The notes below the pieces were generated by a model. That model was not told the DNA's origin. It searched no databases and saw nothing but the letters and a program-made list of their open reading frames with translations. A program made the translations under genes and the position numbers. Positions 32,989-46,890 of a stretch of 64,000 bases of DNA are shown one piece after another; position 1 is the stretch's first letter, and the number at the start of each line of letters is the position of its first letter. Source of the stretch: Burhinus oedicnemus (taxonomy: Eukaryota > Chordata > Aves > Charadriiformes > Burhinidae); the NCBI GenBank assembly GCA_008921705.1, contig VFFE01007869.1, positions 1,466,506 through 1,530,505 on the forward strand, given 5' to 3'.

Positions 32989-35900
32989 AATTCTTGAAGT
33001 ATTCCATGAATGTATTTTTGGTGATATGACCTGTTGATTTTAACTTCCCCTTAGGACGCTTTTTTCTACTTGCAGTATAAAATACTGTGATGAAACAGTT
33101 TAATAAAGGCTGCCATCCTGCAGTAATGCCAAACTATTAATCCCTTTGGCTTTTTGACTCTTATTTCTAATTTTAAAAATAGTGTGGGTATCTTTTCCTG
33201 TCTCTGTTGCCATCCAAGTAAATGCAGGTGGAAATAAAACAAAAGAAGATCCCTCCTGTTTTGAAAAGAAATCTTGCAGCTCTTATTTGATCCATCTTTG
33301 CTATTGTAGCTCAGGTTTGCATTCAGCTTCTATCCGTCACTTGAACTGGATTATTTGTGTACCCGCTTTTCCTGGATTTGCTCTGCCCTTAGAAAGGTTT
33401 TTCTTTGATTCTTTTCTTCTGAGTGTTGTTCAAAAATGCCCTGAGGAATCATTCTTGTTGTTCAGATGGATACTCTGGGGGTACTCTGTGTTTGTCTGGG
33501 TGTTGGACACAGAGCAGTGTGATCCCTCATACCTGCTCTGCAGTCGCTCTAAGTGACCTCTTCAGCTCTCGAAATCTCGGATGCGTCTGCCACGCTGATG
33601 CAGACTGTCTCTCAGAGCCACAGCAGTTCTGGCTGTTCAAGAAAGCGTGAGATTTACAGTTAATTTGTGCATATACAGCAAATCCAATGCATCTCCAAAG
33701 TGCTGGATTTACTGCACGGTACAGAGCAGCTGTGCTCTCTTCTGCATATATTTGTGCCCAGGAAATCTCAGACCAGAAATATAACAGCCAGTCCTAGAGC
33801 TGAAGCTGTTTCATTTACACAATGTCTCTTAGCAAATGAAAATACTTTAAAACGTAAAATGGTTTGTACGTGATTGCCGTAACAAAATACACTCCTTTTG
33901 ACATAACGTTTTTCTAGCTTTGTGGCTTTGTTTTTCACTAAAGTATAACCGTTGGGTGAGCTAAGCTCGTAACCGTACACAGTCATTTGTTCTACTAGTT
34001 CAGAGAAAAACACATGCAAGGAAGGGACGATAATCTGAAATGGAAACAGGTTTTTGCCTTGTGAATTTTTGACCAGCAAGTTGATGAATACTGATGATTA
34101 AAAGAACTATTGCAACTGTGTTGATTTAGAGTACAGGAAAATCCTCTTTAAGAGTGGAGCAGGTCGCACCCAATTGACCTGGAACTATTCTTTGCACGTT
34201 TAGCTGTGCGTGGCTGGTTTGATCCTATTATTTTCAAAAATAAAGGGATGTGCATTGCCGCTTGCTGTTTAGATGGTGCCTTCAAAACAAATAAAACATT
34301 AACGGAAGTTTAATGCATTACCAGGGCCCTTAGTTCCAGCCTTGAGACTGGCAGTCAGCTCAGCTTTGCATGAGATGGGGAGATTCAAACTGTTCTCCAA
34401 AACCTGGACGATGGCTGTCTCCGGTGAGTATTGTGACCGCGGTTCGTTTTAGCCGCATGCTCAGGCGACCCAGCAGTCTAATCTTGGCTCTGTCATGTGC
34501 CATACAATGAAACCGTGGCTGCTCGATTTCACACCTTTCATGCGTTACTAACAAGGTACAACATGATTTTACGTACTTTGTTTTCTTATCGTACACGTCT
34601 TTAACTTGGAATAGAAAGACTCCTTTAAGATCAAAGATTTCTTTAGCTTCTTTACAAGCAGATGATAATTAATTGAAACCTAAATCTAACTCCACAGTTA
34701 TTCCAAATAAGCTAAAGACAAAGAAACGACAAAACCCCCCAAGGTACTCTATTTGTTAATCCATTAACACGGTCCATTTTTATCTTTAAGAATGTTGTTG
34801 ATGTTCATCTTTTCCCCGTTGAAAGTCTTCTGGATAACGCCTTACATCCAACCAAACATCTGAGATTTCTTTTTTTTTTTTTTTCAGTGAAGACCGTGGG
34901 CTATATTTTTAAATGTGCCATGCACTGTAATCTCTTGTGGTTGTGTGAGGAATTTATTTCCAAAATATGTGTTTGTAAAATATTTTTAAGGCTTACTCTA
35001 AACTTGCTTTGATAAATGAAAGGCCCTAGACATCAGATTGATCAATGTGTGATGTTATTATATGCGTTTACACACTTTTGAACTGGAAATTTTCAGTCTT
35101 CTGTGCTGCTATTTAAAATTTTCATAGATCTTTTATATAAGAATGCTCAGCCAGATTTTCTTTTAGTTGTTTTTCTAAGCCTCATTTTATTTTCCATTCC
35201 TACCAAAGGAAGTATCTGTCATTGTTACTAAGCATATAGAGGTTCGCGAGAAAGCACTGTTCAAATCAAATTCCGAGTTCCTACTCCAGAACCTGACTGG
35301 CTTCAGCAGGGGCTCTATGATCCTGCGAAAATTTTCTTGAACAAAACGGAAGTGGGAGAGGAGTTACCTAGTTGGAAGAATTGAGAGTTAGGACAACATT
35401 AGTTTCTTACAAGAAGGATGGCAGTGTCCTTCAGTATTTCACAGCTGGAAGGCACAGAAGAAATCCTGGGTTGCAAATAGTGCAGAACTGAAAATTTTGG
35501 AGGCTTTGGGTTCCATTGGCAGAAGTGGAACAACTTGTCAAAGAAGGCAATGAAGCCAGTTGAGAGAGGTACTGGATGTGGGAATTCACATCCTTCCAAG
35601 GATCTCCTGAGGCCACGTACTTGGGTGGTTTGGTAGAGTGGTCTCATACTGCTAAGGTCTATGACTTAAACCATACTTTGGCCCCAAAGTGATACCACTT
35701 GCAACTTTCTTGTTACTTCATTGCTAATATGGTCTAGAACAGAACTTGTCATGTCCAGCTTTACGTGGCTTTCCTTCATCTTCGGTTACTAGCAATAGCA
35801 ACAAGGGAGAGGTTAATCTCTCTCTCGCTGTCTGCAGCTGCGAACTGACTCAGCTTTTGCAATTCCTGATGATATTCTGATAAAAGTGGCATAAATCATC

Positions 35901-38900
35901 CTGTTGAGAACTGCGTATAAATACTTCTTGACAGACGCTGGAGTTTTGGGAAGACTCAGAACTAGATATCCCAGACCTCCCTAGGGGTCCTACCTTGGTC
36001 CCTAGATCTCCAGCGTAAACAATATCTATAATCTGTGGCTAGTTTTACTTAGCTATTTTAATTTCTGCTCTGATTTTTTTATGCTTTTGGTGTCTTGAGC
36101 ATTGGATGATGATGTTTGTATGTAAAATATTCAAATGTTTCGAGTCAGACCTCGTCAGGAAGACAGAAATTCATTACTTTTTTCACACGGTGTTTTAAGC
36201 TCTGCTATGCCTAGGCTAAGTCACACAGCTAGTGGGATTTTTTTGTCTGCTTCTCCTCACCTCCCCTCAGATGAAAGGCCAGATACCGCTTTAATTCACA
36301 GACTGTGTGTGTACTTGTACAGCACCTTGGCTAACTTTTCTGTTTCTTGGCTGCAGCTCAAGCCCTTGAACTTCTGACACTGTTTTACCTCGCTGGATCC
36401 GTTTCAAGATTAAACTGCAGAGTATGTCAGCTTTTCAACAGGAATAGGCTTTAAGTTTTACTGGGAGAACATGCTAGGAAGATTATTTACCTTCTGCCCT
36501 AATTATTTTCCTCCTCAAAACGTTTGTCATCTCAGCAATGGCAGAAATAACAAACGAGCAGCCACCAAATATAAACAGCTGAAGCCGAACAGTCAAAACA
36601 AATAGTCTCAGACTGAACTTTATGGGTCTCAACAATTTAGCAAATACAAATAATGGTTTAAATGTGAAGATAGTAAAAGTGGAACTGTGCCCAGTTTGCA
36701 AACGCAAAGGTAGGCTTCTGTCCACCGCTCTGTTGTCAGGCAGCGTTTTCTGGGTGAAATTCTATGCTTTTATCTCATTAGAGATACAGCCTGTGAAAGG
36801 ATGTAAAGCTGAGACAGGAGGTCTGAGGTTAACTCAGTTTTTTGTCCTCTGCCTGGGGACTGCCTGTCCTCTGCCTCCTGAGTGACCGTGGACCGCTGTG
36901 CTCTTCCCTTCCCCTCCCACGGGGGCTGGCTGGGCACTTCTTCCTCCTCGGGAGGAGGCTGGTTCCTGCAGTAGGTTTTCCTAAGGCCTGGAAAGGCTCC
37001 CCAGGTAGCTTAGCCTTGAGGGCCTGCCTTCATTAACGAGTGTCTTTGTTAATATGGCTGCCTTATTGGCCACACACAGAGGTCTCCTACTTTTTACTTC
37101 AACTACAGTTTGCCAAAGGCTCTTTGCGAGATCTGCAGGTCTTGTGCCACCCTCCTTGGCTGAAGAGAGGCTTGGACTACCTTTGTGTAGTAACAGTCCT
37201 TTTATATGGCATAACAAGTTTGGAGTGGGGTGAAAATATGTTTTTTCCAAAAGTGATTTTGCCTTAACAGCTACATTTCCAAGTTGTTACGGGTTTTGCA
37301 GGTCAGACCTTCTAAGGGCTTAGATGAAGCAGTGGTTTAAAAGTAGATATCTGACAGGGACACTCAGAGCACTTTGGCGTTCCATTTCTCACATTTTCTT
37401 TTAAAGGTAAGCGGCTCTTTCTGCTTTGCTCTGTGTGGGTCTCGGTGCCGTTCACGTGAGTTAAACCTGAGTGCGACTGTGGGCATAACACACACCTGCG
37501 TGTTAAGTGTACTTTGAACTTGGCCTTTCAACTCCCTCCAGGGACTTCTCAAGAGAATCAGAGTTTCACTTCTCTCTGAACTAGGACAGAGCTTACGTGG
37601 GAATTAGGTGCTTAGATGTTTGGCTTCTGAATGCGTAGACAAACCTATACTTGGGTAGGTGCTGATGGAGAACTGCATTGAAAAAGTACCAGTTGTCTTT
37701 TATTGCTTCAAGGCCATCCTTGCTTTGGAGAACAGACGGTCCTATTTATTTTTGGTACCTGAGGTATAGGATGTTGGACATTATGTGGAATACAGGTGGT
37801 CTGGATATCAGTGTGTCCTACGATGCTGGAAGTCAACAATGATTATTTGTAATCATTTGCCAAACTAGAACCAGAGAACTAGAAGAAAACTGATAAAGAA
37901 TGAATGAAATTGTCTGTGAAAACACCTGGGTTAATAGTGCTAAAGGATTTAGGTTAATAAGATCTGCCTGCTGTTTTACTTAGTTTTAATCCAAATCGTT
38001 GTGTGTTCGGTGAATACACTGCTGAGTTTCACAGTCCCTTCTTCAGGCACCAAAACAGGTTAAGAAACCCCAAGAAGATTCTGGTAAATGTATTAGGCCA
38101 TATTCGTTGATATGCTCTGGCTACTCTGTGCTGCTCCGGTGATGCAAAGCAGCCATAAACTTGGATTAGTGCAGTGGAGCAGTGGGAGACTTCAGTAAAG
38201 AAACAGGACGACTGTAGTTTGCTGTGATATTTGTTCTTCTCCGAGACTCATATCTAACATGTATTAATTGGCCAACTTAATAAAATGATAATTTAATGCA
38301 GTTCAATTCTCCCATGAATATAATAAAATTATGATCCTTTTTTTTTTTCCTTTTTTTGTTTGAAGAGACATGGACTCTATCTAGGGGTAAGTCGTCATCT
38401 GTTTTAATGAGTTACTGCTCATAGTCTTAAAGGACCTGCCCTTAGCTGTGAAAGATGAAAATGCCTTACTCTGTATCTGCATACTTTTGCCCAAACAGGG
38501 AGGAGGTGAGAGAACAAGAATGAGCATTTGTTAGGTATCCATGAAAAGGAGGAGTAAGGGGTTTTGTTGTTGTTGTTTAAAGATTTCTCTTCATTTAGAG
38601 TCAAAGGGTATAAAAAAAGGAAAGAGTTAGCTCTCCAAGTTTGAGGTCAACCTTAAGGTCTGTGATCACCACACTAAATTAGGAAGGTAGTAGGAGTATC
38701 TTGTCTTGCAGTGTTAGACTGTCACAATGCCTACCATGAAATAGTAAGCAGCTGACGTTAAACAGATAGTAAATGGAAAGCTTTATTTCTAAACTCTTAA
38801 AATTATATATGAACCCATTCTAAGAAGAAAACGGAGTATGCATTGCAGAAGAGAGATAAGGCTAGTCTTACTTCTCCCCAGTACAACACAATGTTTTATA

Positions 38901-40039
38901 CCATCATTTTCTCCTTATTATATTTTATTTGCGCTCTATTTCAGCATAATGAACTAAATCTTGGGGGACATAAAAGTTCCAGAAATGGCTAATAACCAAC
39001 TTCTCTTGTGTGAAACACAGCATAAGTTAACTGAGCCAAAGTAGTTAATATTTTGTTTTTCTTTGTGTGTGTAACTATCAAGCCTACTTTTACAGTTAGG
39101 CACATTTTTTTTTTTTTTTTGGTCCAAAGAACAAACCACTAATAGAAGACAGAATTTCATAACTTTAACTACAGAGTAAATGCATGACCCCAGTCTCTCT
39201 TGCTTCTGTTCTTTGATTGCTTTCCAGTACAAAATTGATGGTATCTCAGATTAAACTTCTTGAACATTTGAATCAAGCTCACGGTGATGAATTTGACAAC
39301 TTCCCCCGTATCACACTGGAGCAAATATATGTAGTCTCATGTGTGCACTCTTCCCCTTTTTTATTGAGTTTTGGAGAAATACTGAGTTTTTGAATTTGCA
39401 TAATTTAAAGGCAATCCACATAGAAATTAAGATTAATTACTTTGTTTCTTATGCTACATTTATTCTTCTTGACTAACTACCGGGTCAGATTCCACGTTGA
39501 GCTCTTTTGAGCTGGGCTTTGAGAAGCTGAGATGTACAATCTAGCAATGTCTGTAGCTTTTTATATTCATTCTTTTTCTCTTTGTATTCAAAGCATCACT
39601 TAGGGCTTGTTTATATGCATTACTGTACCTTTTTAAATTAAGATGTAATTTAAAATTGGTTTCATTAAACTAGTCCAATAAGCTGTGCAGCCACTCTTAT
39701 TTCATCATAAACTAAGTGTATTCCAGGTTAGTGTAAATCAGCTAGGAACATTGTTAGCTTAAAATGTAATAATCCATTAAATTAGACTAAAATTGAAGAC
39801 ATCCTCACAGGATTTGGCACTGGTATATACATACTAAAATTAGCTAGAGCGAGTTTATGTGTATGTGAGGAATTAGAAATGAAATCAAGCACCTACTGTC
39901 ATAAATTCCATCGCCTGGGACCAGTCAATATCTCGGAGGAATCAGCATGCAGGGAAAGGGGAGTGAGGAAGACAGAGCCTTTCGCTTTGCCTGACCAGTG
40001 CAAGTGGTCACGGTGGAGATGAGGGCTAAATCTTTTTAG
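32989..40039. other. Intergenic stretch, no gene seen
   Basis: This includes a 124-codon frame at 33182-33556 and GC-richer sequence at 36850-37010, but no splice-linked coding chain or recognisable product. T-runs occur at 34868-34884, 38339-38348 and 39105-39120. Confidence 0.4.
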
Positions 40040-40451
40040 GCTGTTTTTCTCCTCACTGCTTTAGGCTTGATGTGGTCAGTAAACGTGCCCGAGTGGGTTT
40101 AACAGCGATGACTTGCAGCGCTGGTTGGGATTGCACTGGTCCTGCAAAAATCAGGGTAGCATATGACCTGTAGCAGAGCGCTTCTCTCCTCTGGGTAGAC
40201 TGCCTCCTGCACCTGAATTTGTTCTTCCAACTCTGCCTGGTGTTCCCATTGCATTGGGTGGTGTCAACGTACCCAGAGATGCTCTAGAAGTTTCCAGTTC
40301 CCGAGAAGTTTCCTCTGGATTTTTCCCCTGACCCTTAGCCGGGCTGCTGTCCTGCCTAGCCCGTCCTCAGCTGTCTGCCAGGCCAGGGCGGCGGTGTGTC
40401 TGCGGAGTTCCCGTGCCGTTAGCTTGGGACCTAGAGCCAGGAAGAAAAGGT
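40040..40451 (+). promoter_or_regulatory. CpG-richer patch ending at a donor-like site; possible promoter/first exon
   Basis: Roughly fifteen CpG sites lie in about 400 bases. The densest part is 40340-40430 (gccagggcggcggtgtgtct, agttcccgtgccgttagct). It ends in a donor-like AAAAG|GTAATT at 40450. The pattern resembles a small CpG-island promoter with a noncoding first exon. No TATA box or other core element is convincing, and no downstream exon was found, so this is inference. Confidence 0.25.
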
Positions 40452-43400
40452 AATTCGCTTTTGTGGTTCAGCTAGTAAATTTTGTGTGCTTGATTTTTTT
40501 CATAGCGCAGTCCATCTCTCTCAAATTGCAGATATAATGGGGAGAGTGGATGGATAGGGAGAGTAATGCTGCTAGGAGTGGTGTTTTTGCGTGAGGAGCG
40601 AGCTGTGGTTTGTTGCTGTTCTGCAGAATTTTTAGGAGGGAAATGTGCAGGTGCAAAATGGTAAAAATAACCTACGTTCTGTATCTGGAAAGTTTATAAC
40701 ACCATCTGTGCTTTGGCACGGCTCTCATCAGCAGAGAAATACTGGGCTGCTTCCCTACTACTAGTGATTTCTTTTACCGAGTTACTACTTCAAAAAAACA
40801 AAATTCTGCTTGTTCAGTAATATTTACTGAATTATTTACTGAAATTTTCTTTTGTTACTTGAATGTACGAAAGATGATGCATTTTCGGGGCCCGTATTTT
40901 TCTTCCACCTGATTTAGGTTCAAATTGTTCTTTTACTTTAGCTAAACTTGTGCAAAGACTAAGACAGAAGGGTAGAGGAAGGGGCAGCATCTTTAGCTTA
41001 TAATTGAGGTTCCAGTAGCTGATTCGGTACTTATGGAGCTCTTCACAGAATTGCTTTGGGAGCACTGTGGCAGTGATGCCCTCTCCCATTTTAACTTCAT
41101 TCTTTCCATTGAAAAATTAGAGGGCTGATGGGGAAGGTAGCTGTTCACGTCTTCAGTTGGCATCACCGAAGCGCTGTCCTCTTAAGAGCAGTAATAAAGA
41201 CGATCAAAGTAGCTATTATTGTCGTGTGCTTACAGCAGGTAACATGCACCAAACCTCAGCGATCATCCTGAGGGCAACTGCTCGGTGTCATATTGATACT
41301 AAACAAGCAGGAACTAAAGGAAATACTAAGTGTTTGGCTTGGGTTTTTTATTTTAAATTTCTCATGGTTCCATGTCAGCATCGGTGAGGACACCCAAACA
41401 GCTTTTTCCTAATTTTTTTTTTCTGTCAAATAACAGAAGAGGCATTTAGGCTTCAGTCACTCCCACTGCTTGCATGCTGAGTGTGATTTGCATCAGAATA
41501 GGTATTTTTCCTTTTTATCTATAAATTCATTTACATAATATTCATTAGTATGCAAGTTGGGGCCTGACTTGTACTGGTGAAAGGATTGCTAATATGTGAA
41601 GAGATACCTCAGGTTTTTGGTGTCTTGTTCAGGCAACAAGTATATGAAGGTACAGCTTGCTAATTATATAGTATGCACCTTGTCAGTTCCACAATCTTTA
41701 TTGTATATAAGAAGGGCTTTATTAAATTTGTGCCTTGAAGCAGTATTATTTGGTCATCAGCAACACCGAAGTATTGGAATAAGAGACTTTTTTTTTAAAT
41801 ACAAAAAGAAGCCAGCATCAATTTCAAGATGAAATTGAATCAAGGTTCTTGATGCACAAACCCGCGAACTTTGGGAATACATGAATGTAAGCCCCATCTA
41901 CATTTTAGATCTCCCAGCTGTCTTAGAAAAATAAGCATTTAAAAAAAAATAAAATTAAAACATTTCCTGGATAGTTAATGGCAGGTTCTGGTAAAGGGAA
42001 CCCTTGAATCTAGCAGTTTCTGAATTCATGTAGGGTTTGTCCAGGGTGAGCTGAAGCATGTCGGGAGCAAGCGAGTAGATCTGCAAGGATCCACTGGCTT
42101 GGTCAGAAGGCAAATATGACGAAGGTGGGATCCCAAATTTTGACCTAAGTGGCTTACTGTGAGCGAAATGTTTGTTAAGAATGGCTTGGTGGGTTTAATC
42201 TTCCTAAATCATTAATTACAAAGGAAAGTCAAGTTGGGTTTGTGCTTCAGTTGCCTCAAGAAAAATGATGCGTTAGGTTGAGTTTTGGAACTTTTGTGAA
42301 CTTTGAATATATTGTAGCTGGAAATCCAAATAGGGGGTTTTTTTTATTTTTTTTTTTTTTTAATTTTTAAGAAATGGTAGTTTACTGCCAGATTGGCTGT
42401 CTGCCTTCTGTTTCATTGACTTCTTTTGCTTTTAGTTTTAAAATGTAAATAGCTCTCAAATATTTACAGCTCCTCAAGGAGAACGTACTTCAGTGTTATA
42501 TATATCTTTAGGGGCCAATACTGTTTTAAGGAGGCCTTATTGAGCTAAACTGTCTTTTACTGATCAGTTGTGCGTAGCTTTTGAATTTTTATTTATTATT
42601 TTTGTGGCACCTTCCATGTATTTGGAGCTGCTAGATAGAAAAGATGATATCTTTGTGTACTCTGCCTTGTAGGCACCGGTTCTGAAAACCTCTAAGTGTT
42701 CACTTAACATAGCTGGCTGTTGTAAAACAACGGCTTGTGTGTGGGTGAGTAAGCTTGTGTAGAAGCTACTAAGGACATGTCTTAAGGTAGAGAAAATATA
42801 AAGTCGTGTATATATACTTGGTATGGAGTGCTCTTGATTTTTACATTTCACTTGATTAGATAGTGCATTTGAATTTGCTGCAGGTTGTATGTATGTATAT
42901 ATTTGGGTACGACGATGCTAGCCATACAAGAAGAAAAACATATATTGTGTTCAGTATTGTGATCACTATCTGATTACAACCTGTGAGTTACAGTTAACAT
43001 GTATATAAAAAAAAAAAAAGTGGAGTGCAACCTTCTGAATGCTGTGAAAGCGAGACTGGCTCTCGTTGCACTGTAACCCACGTGCTCTTATTTGAGCCTT
43101 TAAGTGATGCACGTAGTGCTTTTGTCTGTACATTCATTTGTTTCTGAGAGAGGCAAACTCAGCATTTACAAGCACTGTGGACTGATTGCCACTCTTTATG
43201 TGATGTAATGCTGGAAACACCACAAACTGGTGCAGGCAGGATTGTGGTTCTTACTCCAAAAGGTAAAAAAAGAAATGTTTGTGTTGGTGGTGTTTTTTTT
43301 TTTTCTTTTTTTCTCCCTGCTGAAGACAATAGGGAAATATGTGGCAGGACAAATTATCCAGAACGATTTGTTCTTTCTACTTCTTTATTTCATTTTTCTA

Positions 43401-46069
43401 CAACACGCTGTAAAAAACACAAAATACCATTCCTGCCTCAGAACGCAGAAGGCCATGAAACTAACGTCGCGAGGAAGCAGTGAAACTGGAGGCTGTGGTT
43501 CTCTGGGGATTACAAAGTGAGACCTGAACTTGAAATCCGCACATAAACGAGATGTGCTTCATGGCACATTTAAACTTCTGTTACTTTAACCCCCTCCCGA
43601 CCATGACACAACATGGCTACATAGTAGAGCAGCGAGTAATACAGGATGGTCTCGACACCAGTCAAATGTTTTGACTTGGTCCTGAATTTTTCCTCATCTT
43701 ACTTAGATTTTGGGACGTTGAATTTAGAGAACCATTTCTTTTGAAAAACAACAAAATGTGCTAACCAGTGTTTTGCTCCTGAAGGATTAAATGCTGATTT
43801 AATTCTAGAGCACATGTATCTGTAGCTTACTCTTGCTTGACTTTGCAACAGTCTTATGTAATTTTTAAATAATGGTGTTCTGTTTATATATTTTACATTT
43901 TCTCATTGACATTGTCTGTCTTTGTTTTTTCTGTCTTGTCTGAGAATTGTTTAGACCTGGTAGACTTTGTAGAGCTATGGATAAAAAAAATGGATAAAAT
44001 CCTGTCCTGTCATCTCTTCTTGCTTCCACAGAGGTCCAAGTAAGATGAAAATAATGTGGGAGTGAGTGTGACCCTTCAGGGAGATTAAGTGACCAGAGCC
44101 ATCTCCAAGATGTCTTTGTAGGATTTTTTACATTCAGTGTTCTGTTGTCTAAAAATCTTTGCACGTTTGTAATGTTAATAAGGGAACATCATGGATGGAA
44201 TTGAAATATTTTGCAGTTTTCCACCTCTGTTCAGTCAATCTATTTCTATTAGGAAATGTGTGACTAATTCTAAATTGCCCCAGAGAGGTAATACAGCCTG
44301 CAGAAGAGAGTGAACTTTTAGAAATACTGGAAAGGCTTATGGAACTAAAACTGTAAGGTTTTTCTGCTTTGTTTTATACAAAGTTTAAGGCCAGGCAGAT
44401 ATCTTCGAGGTCTGGGCTACTTGCTCACCTGGAGTTCATGACTTGGCTCTAAACCGATTCGTTGAGTCAAAAGCTGGTGTTGGATTATATTTTCATATTT
44501 AAGTTAGACAATAGTGCTGCTTGGTAAGATTTTATTGGTGTGTGACAGACATGGAATAAAGAAAAACTCCAGTTTCCACAAACAGGGGAACCAGAAAGAT
44601 TGCCTTTCCCTTCTGAATGACGCATCAGGCTGGATGGAAGAATGGATTCTGCCAGACTTGAGTGGTGTCTCTGTCTGGATGCGTAACTGGATAACCAGCT
44701 GGGAAACACCACCAGTGTTGTAGGACAGAAACATTTTCAAATGAGTCAAAAGGTAATCTATTTTATTTTTTTTTCTTTTACATGGTTTCTTAGAGGATGA
44801 ATTGCATTAAATGATTCATTTTTGACCTTTATGAAGAACCACTCAAATTCCTAGTATCACCATTACTAGAGACTTTACTCATAAAGGACTATTGTTCTCA
44901 CCTCTGATTAGTACGTTCTGGTACAAATTAATTTCTACATTTGCACTGCAAGACAATGTGCAGAAGCAGCTCTGCTGCAATTTGAAAGTACTGCCAGAAA
45001 ATGGTAGGCTTTTGCTATAGGTCTTGCATTTTTAAATTCTAGGTATTTGGAGACTGACTGAAAGCCAAATTTACAATCATCTTACCTTTCACTGAGCACC
45101 TCAATCGCTCCAGAAAATGGAACTGCTTAAGGAAAGCTTCAGAATTAGAATTCCATTATTATTATTATTATGGACTTACATCTCCATTGTGATCAACTGT
45201 GTCTTCTCTTGAATGTACGTAACCATTTGCTTTGTTTCTGTGCTTTATCAGGAATGAATGCAGGTGCGTTCTGGTTCAAAGTAATGGTATGTGTGACCGC
45301 ATCACGTAGTAACTTTTGGATGATGTAGGTGTAAGCCTCTCTCATTTTTGTAGCTGAGTTATTTTCAGTTAGAAATTTATTTTTCTTAAAAACATTATGC
45401 CCATGTGGTTATTATGAATGCTTAATAAAAATCATAGTTATTTAGAGATATTGTCAGCCAGACCATTCCCATTGACCATGCAAGCCTCCAGGTAGTTTGT
45501 TGTTTGTTTTGCAGAGTTCAACAGCTGTGTTAAGATCTTGTCCTGCTGCATTTTTTTTTTTTTTAAAATCAGGTGTGCATTTTAAGATTTCTACTTGTCA
45601 AGTTTTGTCTTTGTTGCTATTCTGGTCAAGTTGTTTATTTTTGCAAAACAGCTGATACCTGGTTGATCTATTAGATGTGCTGTCAGCTGAACTATTTACC
45701 CTATTAACTAGTCATGTCTTAAATTTGACAGTGTTGATAAAAGTGGGAAAATGGAAGCGAGTCCCTCCATTCATGCCAATTTCTACAGTAGTGAGAGCTG
45801 AATTGTGGCTTACAGGATAGTTTTTGTCCCTTTAATGTGAAAATGTCATCCTATCATGCAGGTGAGTTTTAAGAATTTAGAGATCTCAGGGCAGTGCCGG
45901 TGTATGTGCGTATGTATCTGTGTGTGTATATATAGAGTCTGTTTGGGCAGGTAGTAAATAAAGGCAGGACAGTGAGTTATTTGGTCAAAGAGAGAACTGC
46001 ATGATGTAGTAGCAGATGTACCCAGCTGTGGGTATAACATGAAAAAAAACTGGGTGGAACTTAGTCAAA
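40452..46069. other. Intergenic stretch, no gene seen
   Basis: Low-complexity pieces include a T-run at 42337-42361, an A-run at 43008-43019 and an ATT repeat at 45155-45171. Open frames at 43208-43520 and 43865-44164 lack motifs and continuity. Confidence 0.4.
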
Positions 46070-46107
46070 ACAAGGAATTCAGTTTTTGCTGAGCCCTACA
46101 AGCAGTA

Positions 46108-46890
46108 ATGAAGAGAAAAGCCCAGTACCTTAGGCTAGAGGCGAACCCTGAACCGGCTGCCAGAGCCACACTCTGGAAGGATTTGGTGCCAAGCTGCTTG
46201 TGCTGGACTGAAAAATCTCCAGTAGTTGCCTGGGCTGTCTTTGAGCATGTCATTAAACCTCTCCTTATTGAGCAAATAGCAGCTGAACGTGCACTAGAAA
46301 ATGCTAATTGGGCGCTCCATTATCATGGTTTGAGCTATAGAGAGACATCAATAAGATATGCCAGACCAAGTGAATTATATTATTGGACTCCACAGTTCAA
46401 TCAGGACAATAGGCATCTTTTTTATTAGAAAATTTGGCTGAATCGATGAAACAGGCAGTTCAGTCAATGGATTATGAGTCTCTGTCCCTAAGGTATATGG
46501 AAGAGCAACTACTTCTTTAATGGATGCAATCTGATCGTGAAAGTATAGAAATATTTATGGAACTAGCAAAGTATGTACTTGAAAATGGAATGAATTCCAT
46601 CTTAAATGGTATCTCGTAACATGAGATTCAATAAAACACTTATGCCATATGAATCCTAAAGATGATCGTGTATCTCTGAGCTGTTTTCCAGCTGGTTTAT
46701 GTTCTCAGGTTGGTGCAGACAACTATACAGAAAAACACCGCAGACTATCATTTAAGTAAATATGTTTTCATCTCAGCATCATATAGGAAATCCTTCTGAA
46801 GATATTACGTACTCAAATAGATTTAAAGGGCAAGAAGGTCTTATCCACTATTTTAGAAGAGTGTGAGGTTGAAAATTATAAGATGTGATT
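46108..46890 (+). pseudogene. Broken intronless protein-like sequence, probable processed pseudogene (parent unidentified)
   Basis: A coding-like frame opens at 46108 and runs to a stop at 46426. From about 46421 the sequence clearly continues one frame over, starting LLLENLAESMKQAVQSMDYE, which implies a one-base frameshift in a T-run. Further in-frame stops occur at 46518, 46617 and 46632. Coding-like pieces continue to about 46890 in shifting frames (for example QVGADNYTEKHRRLSF and QIDLKGKKVLSTILEE). The first part includes VIKPLLIEQIAAERALENAN and ARPSELYYWTPQFNQDNRHL. The protein looks globular, helical and intracellular. No introns are visible over nearly 800 bases, as expected of a retrocopy. 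No poly(A) tail or target-site duplication is obvious. I could not name the parent gene. Confidence 0.6.

Noticed and set aside
33182..33556. 124-codon plus-strand frame
   Set aside because: The product is Ser/Cys/Phe-rich with no motif, and an overlapping frame of similar quality exists.
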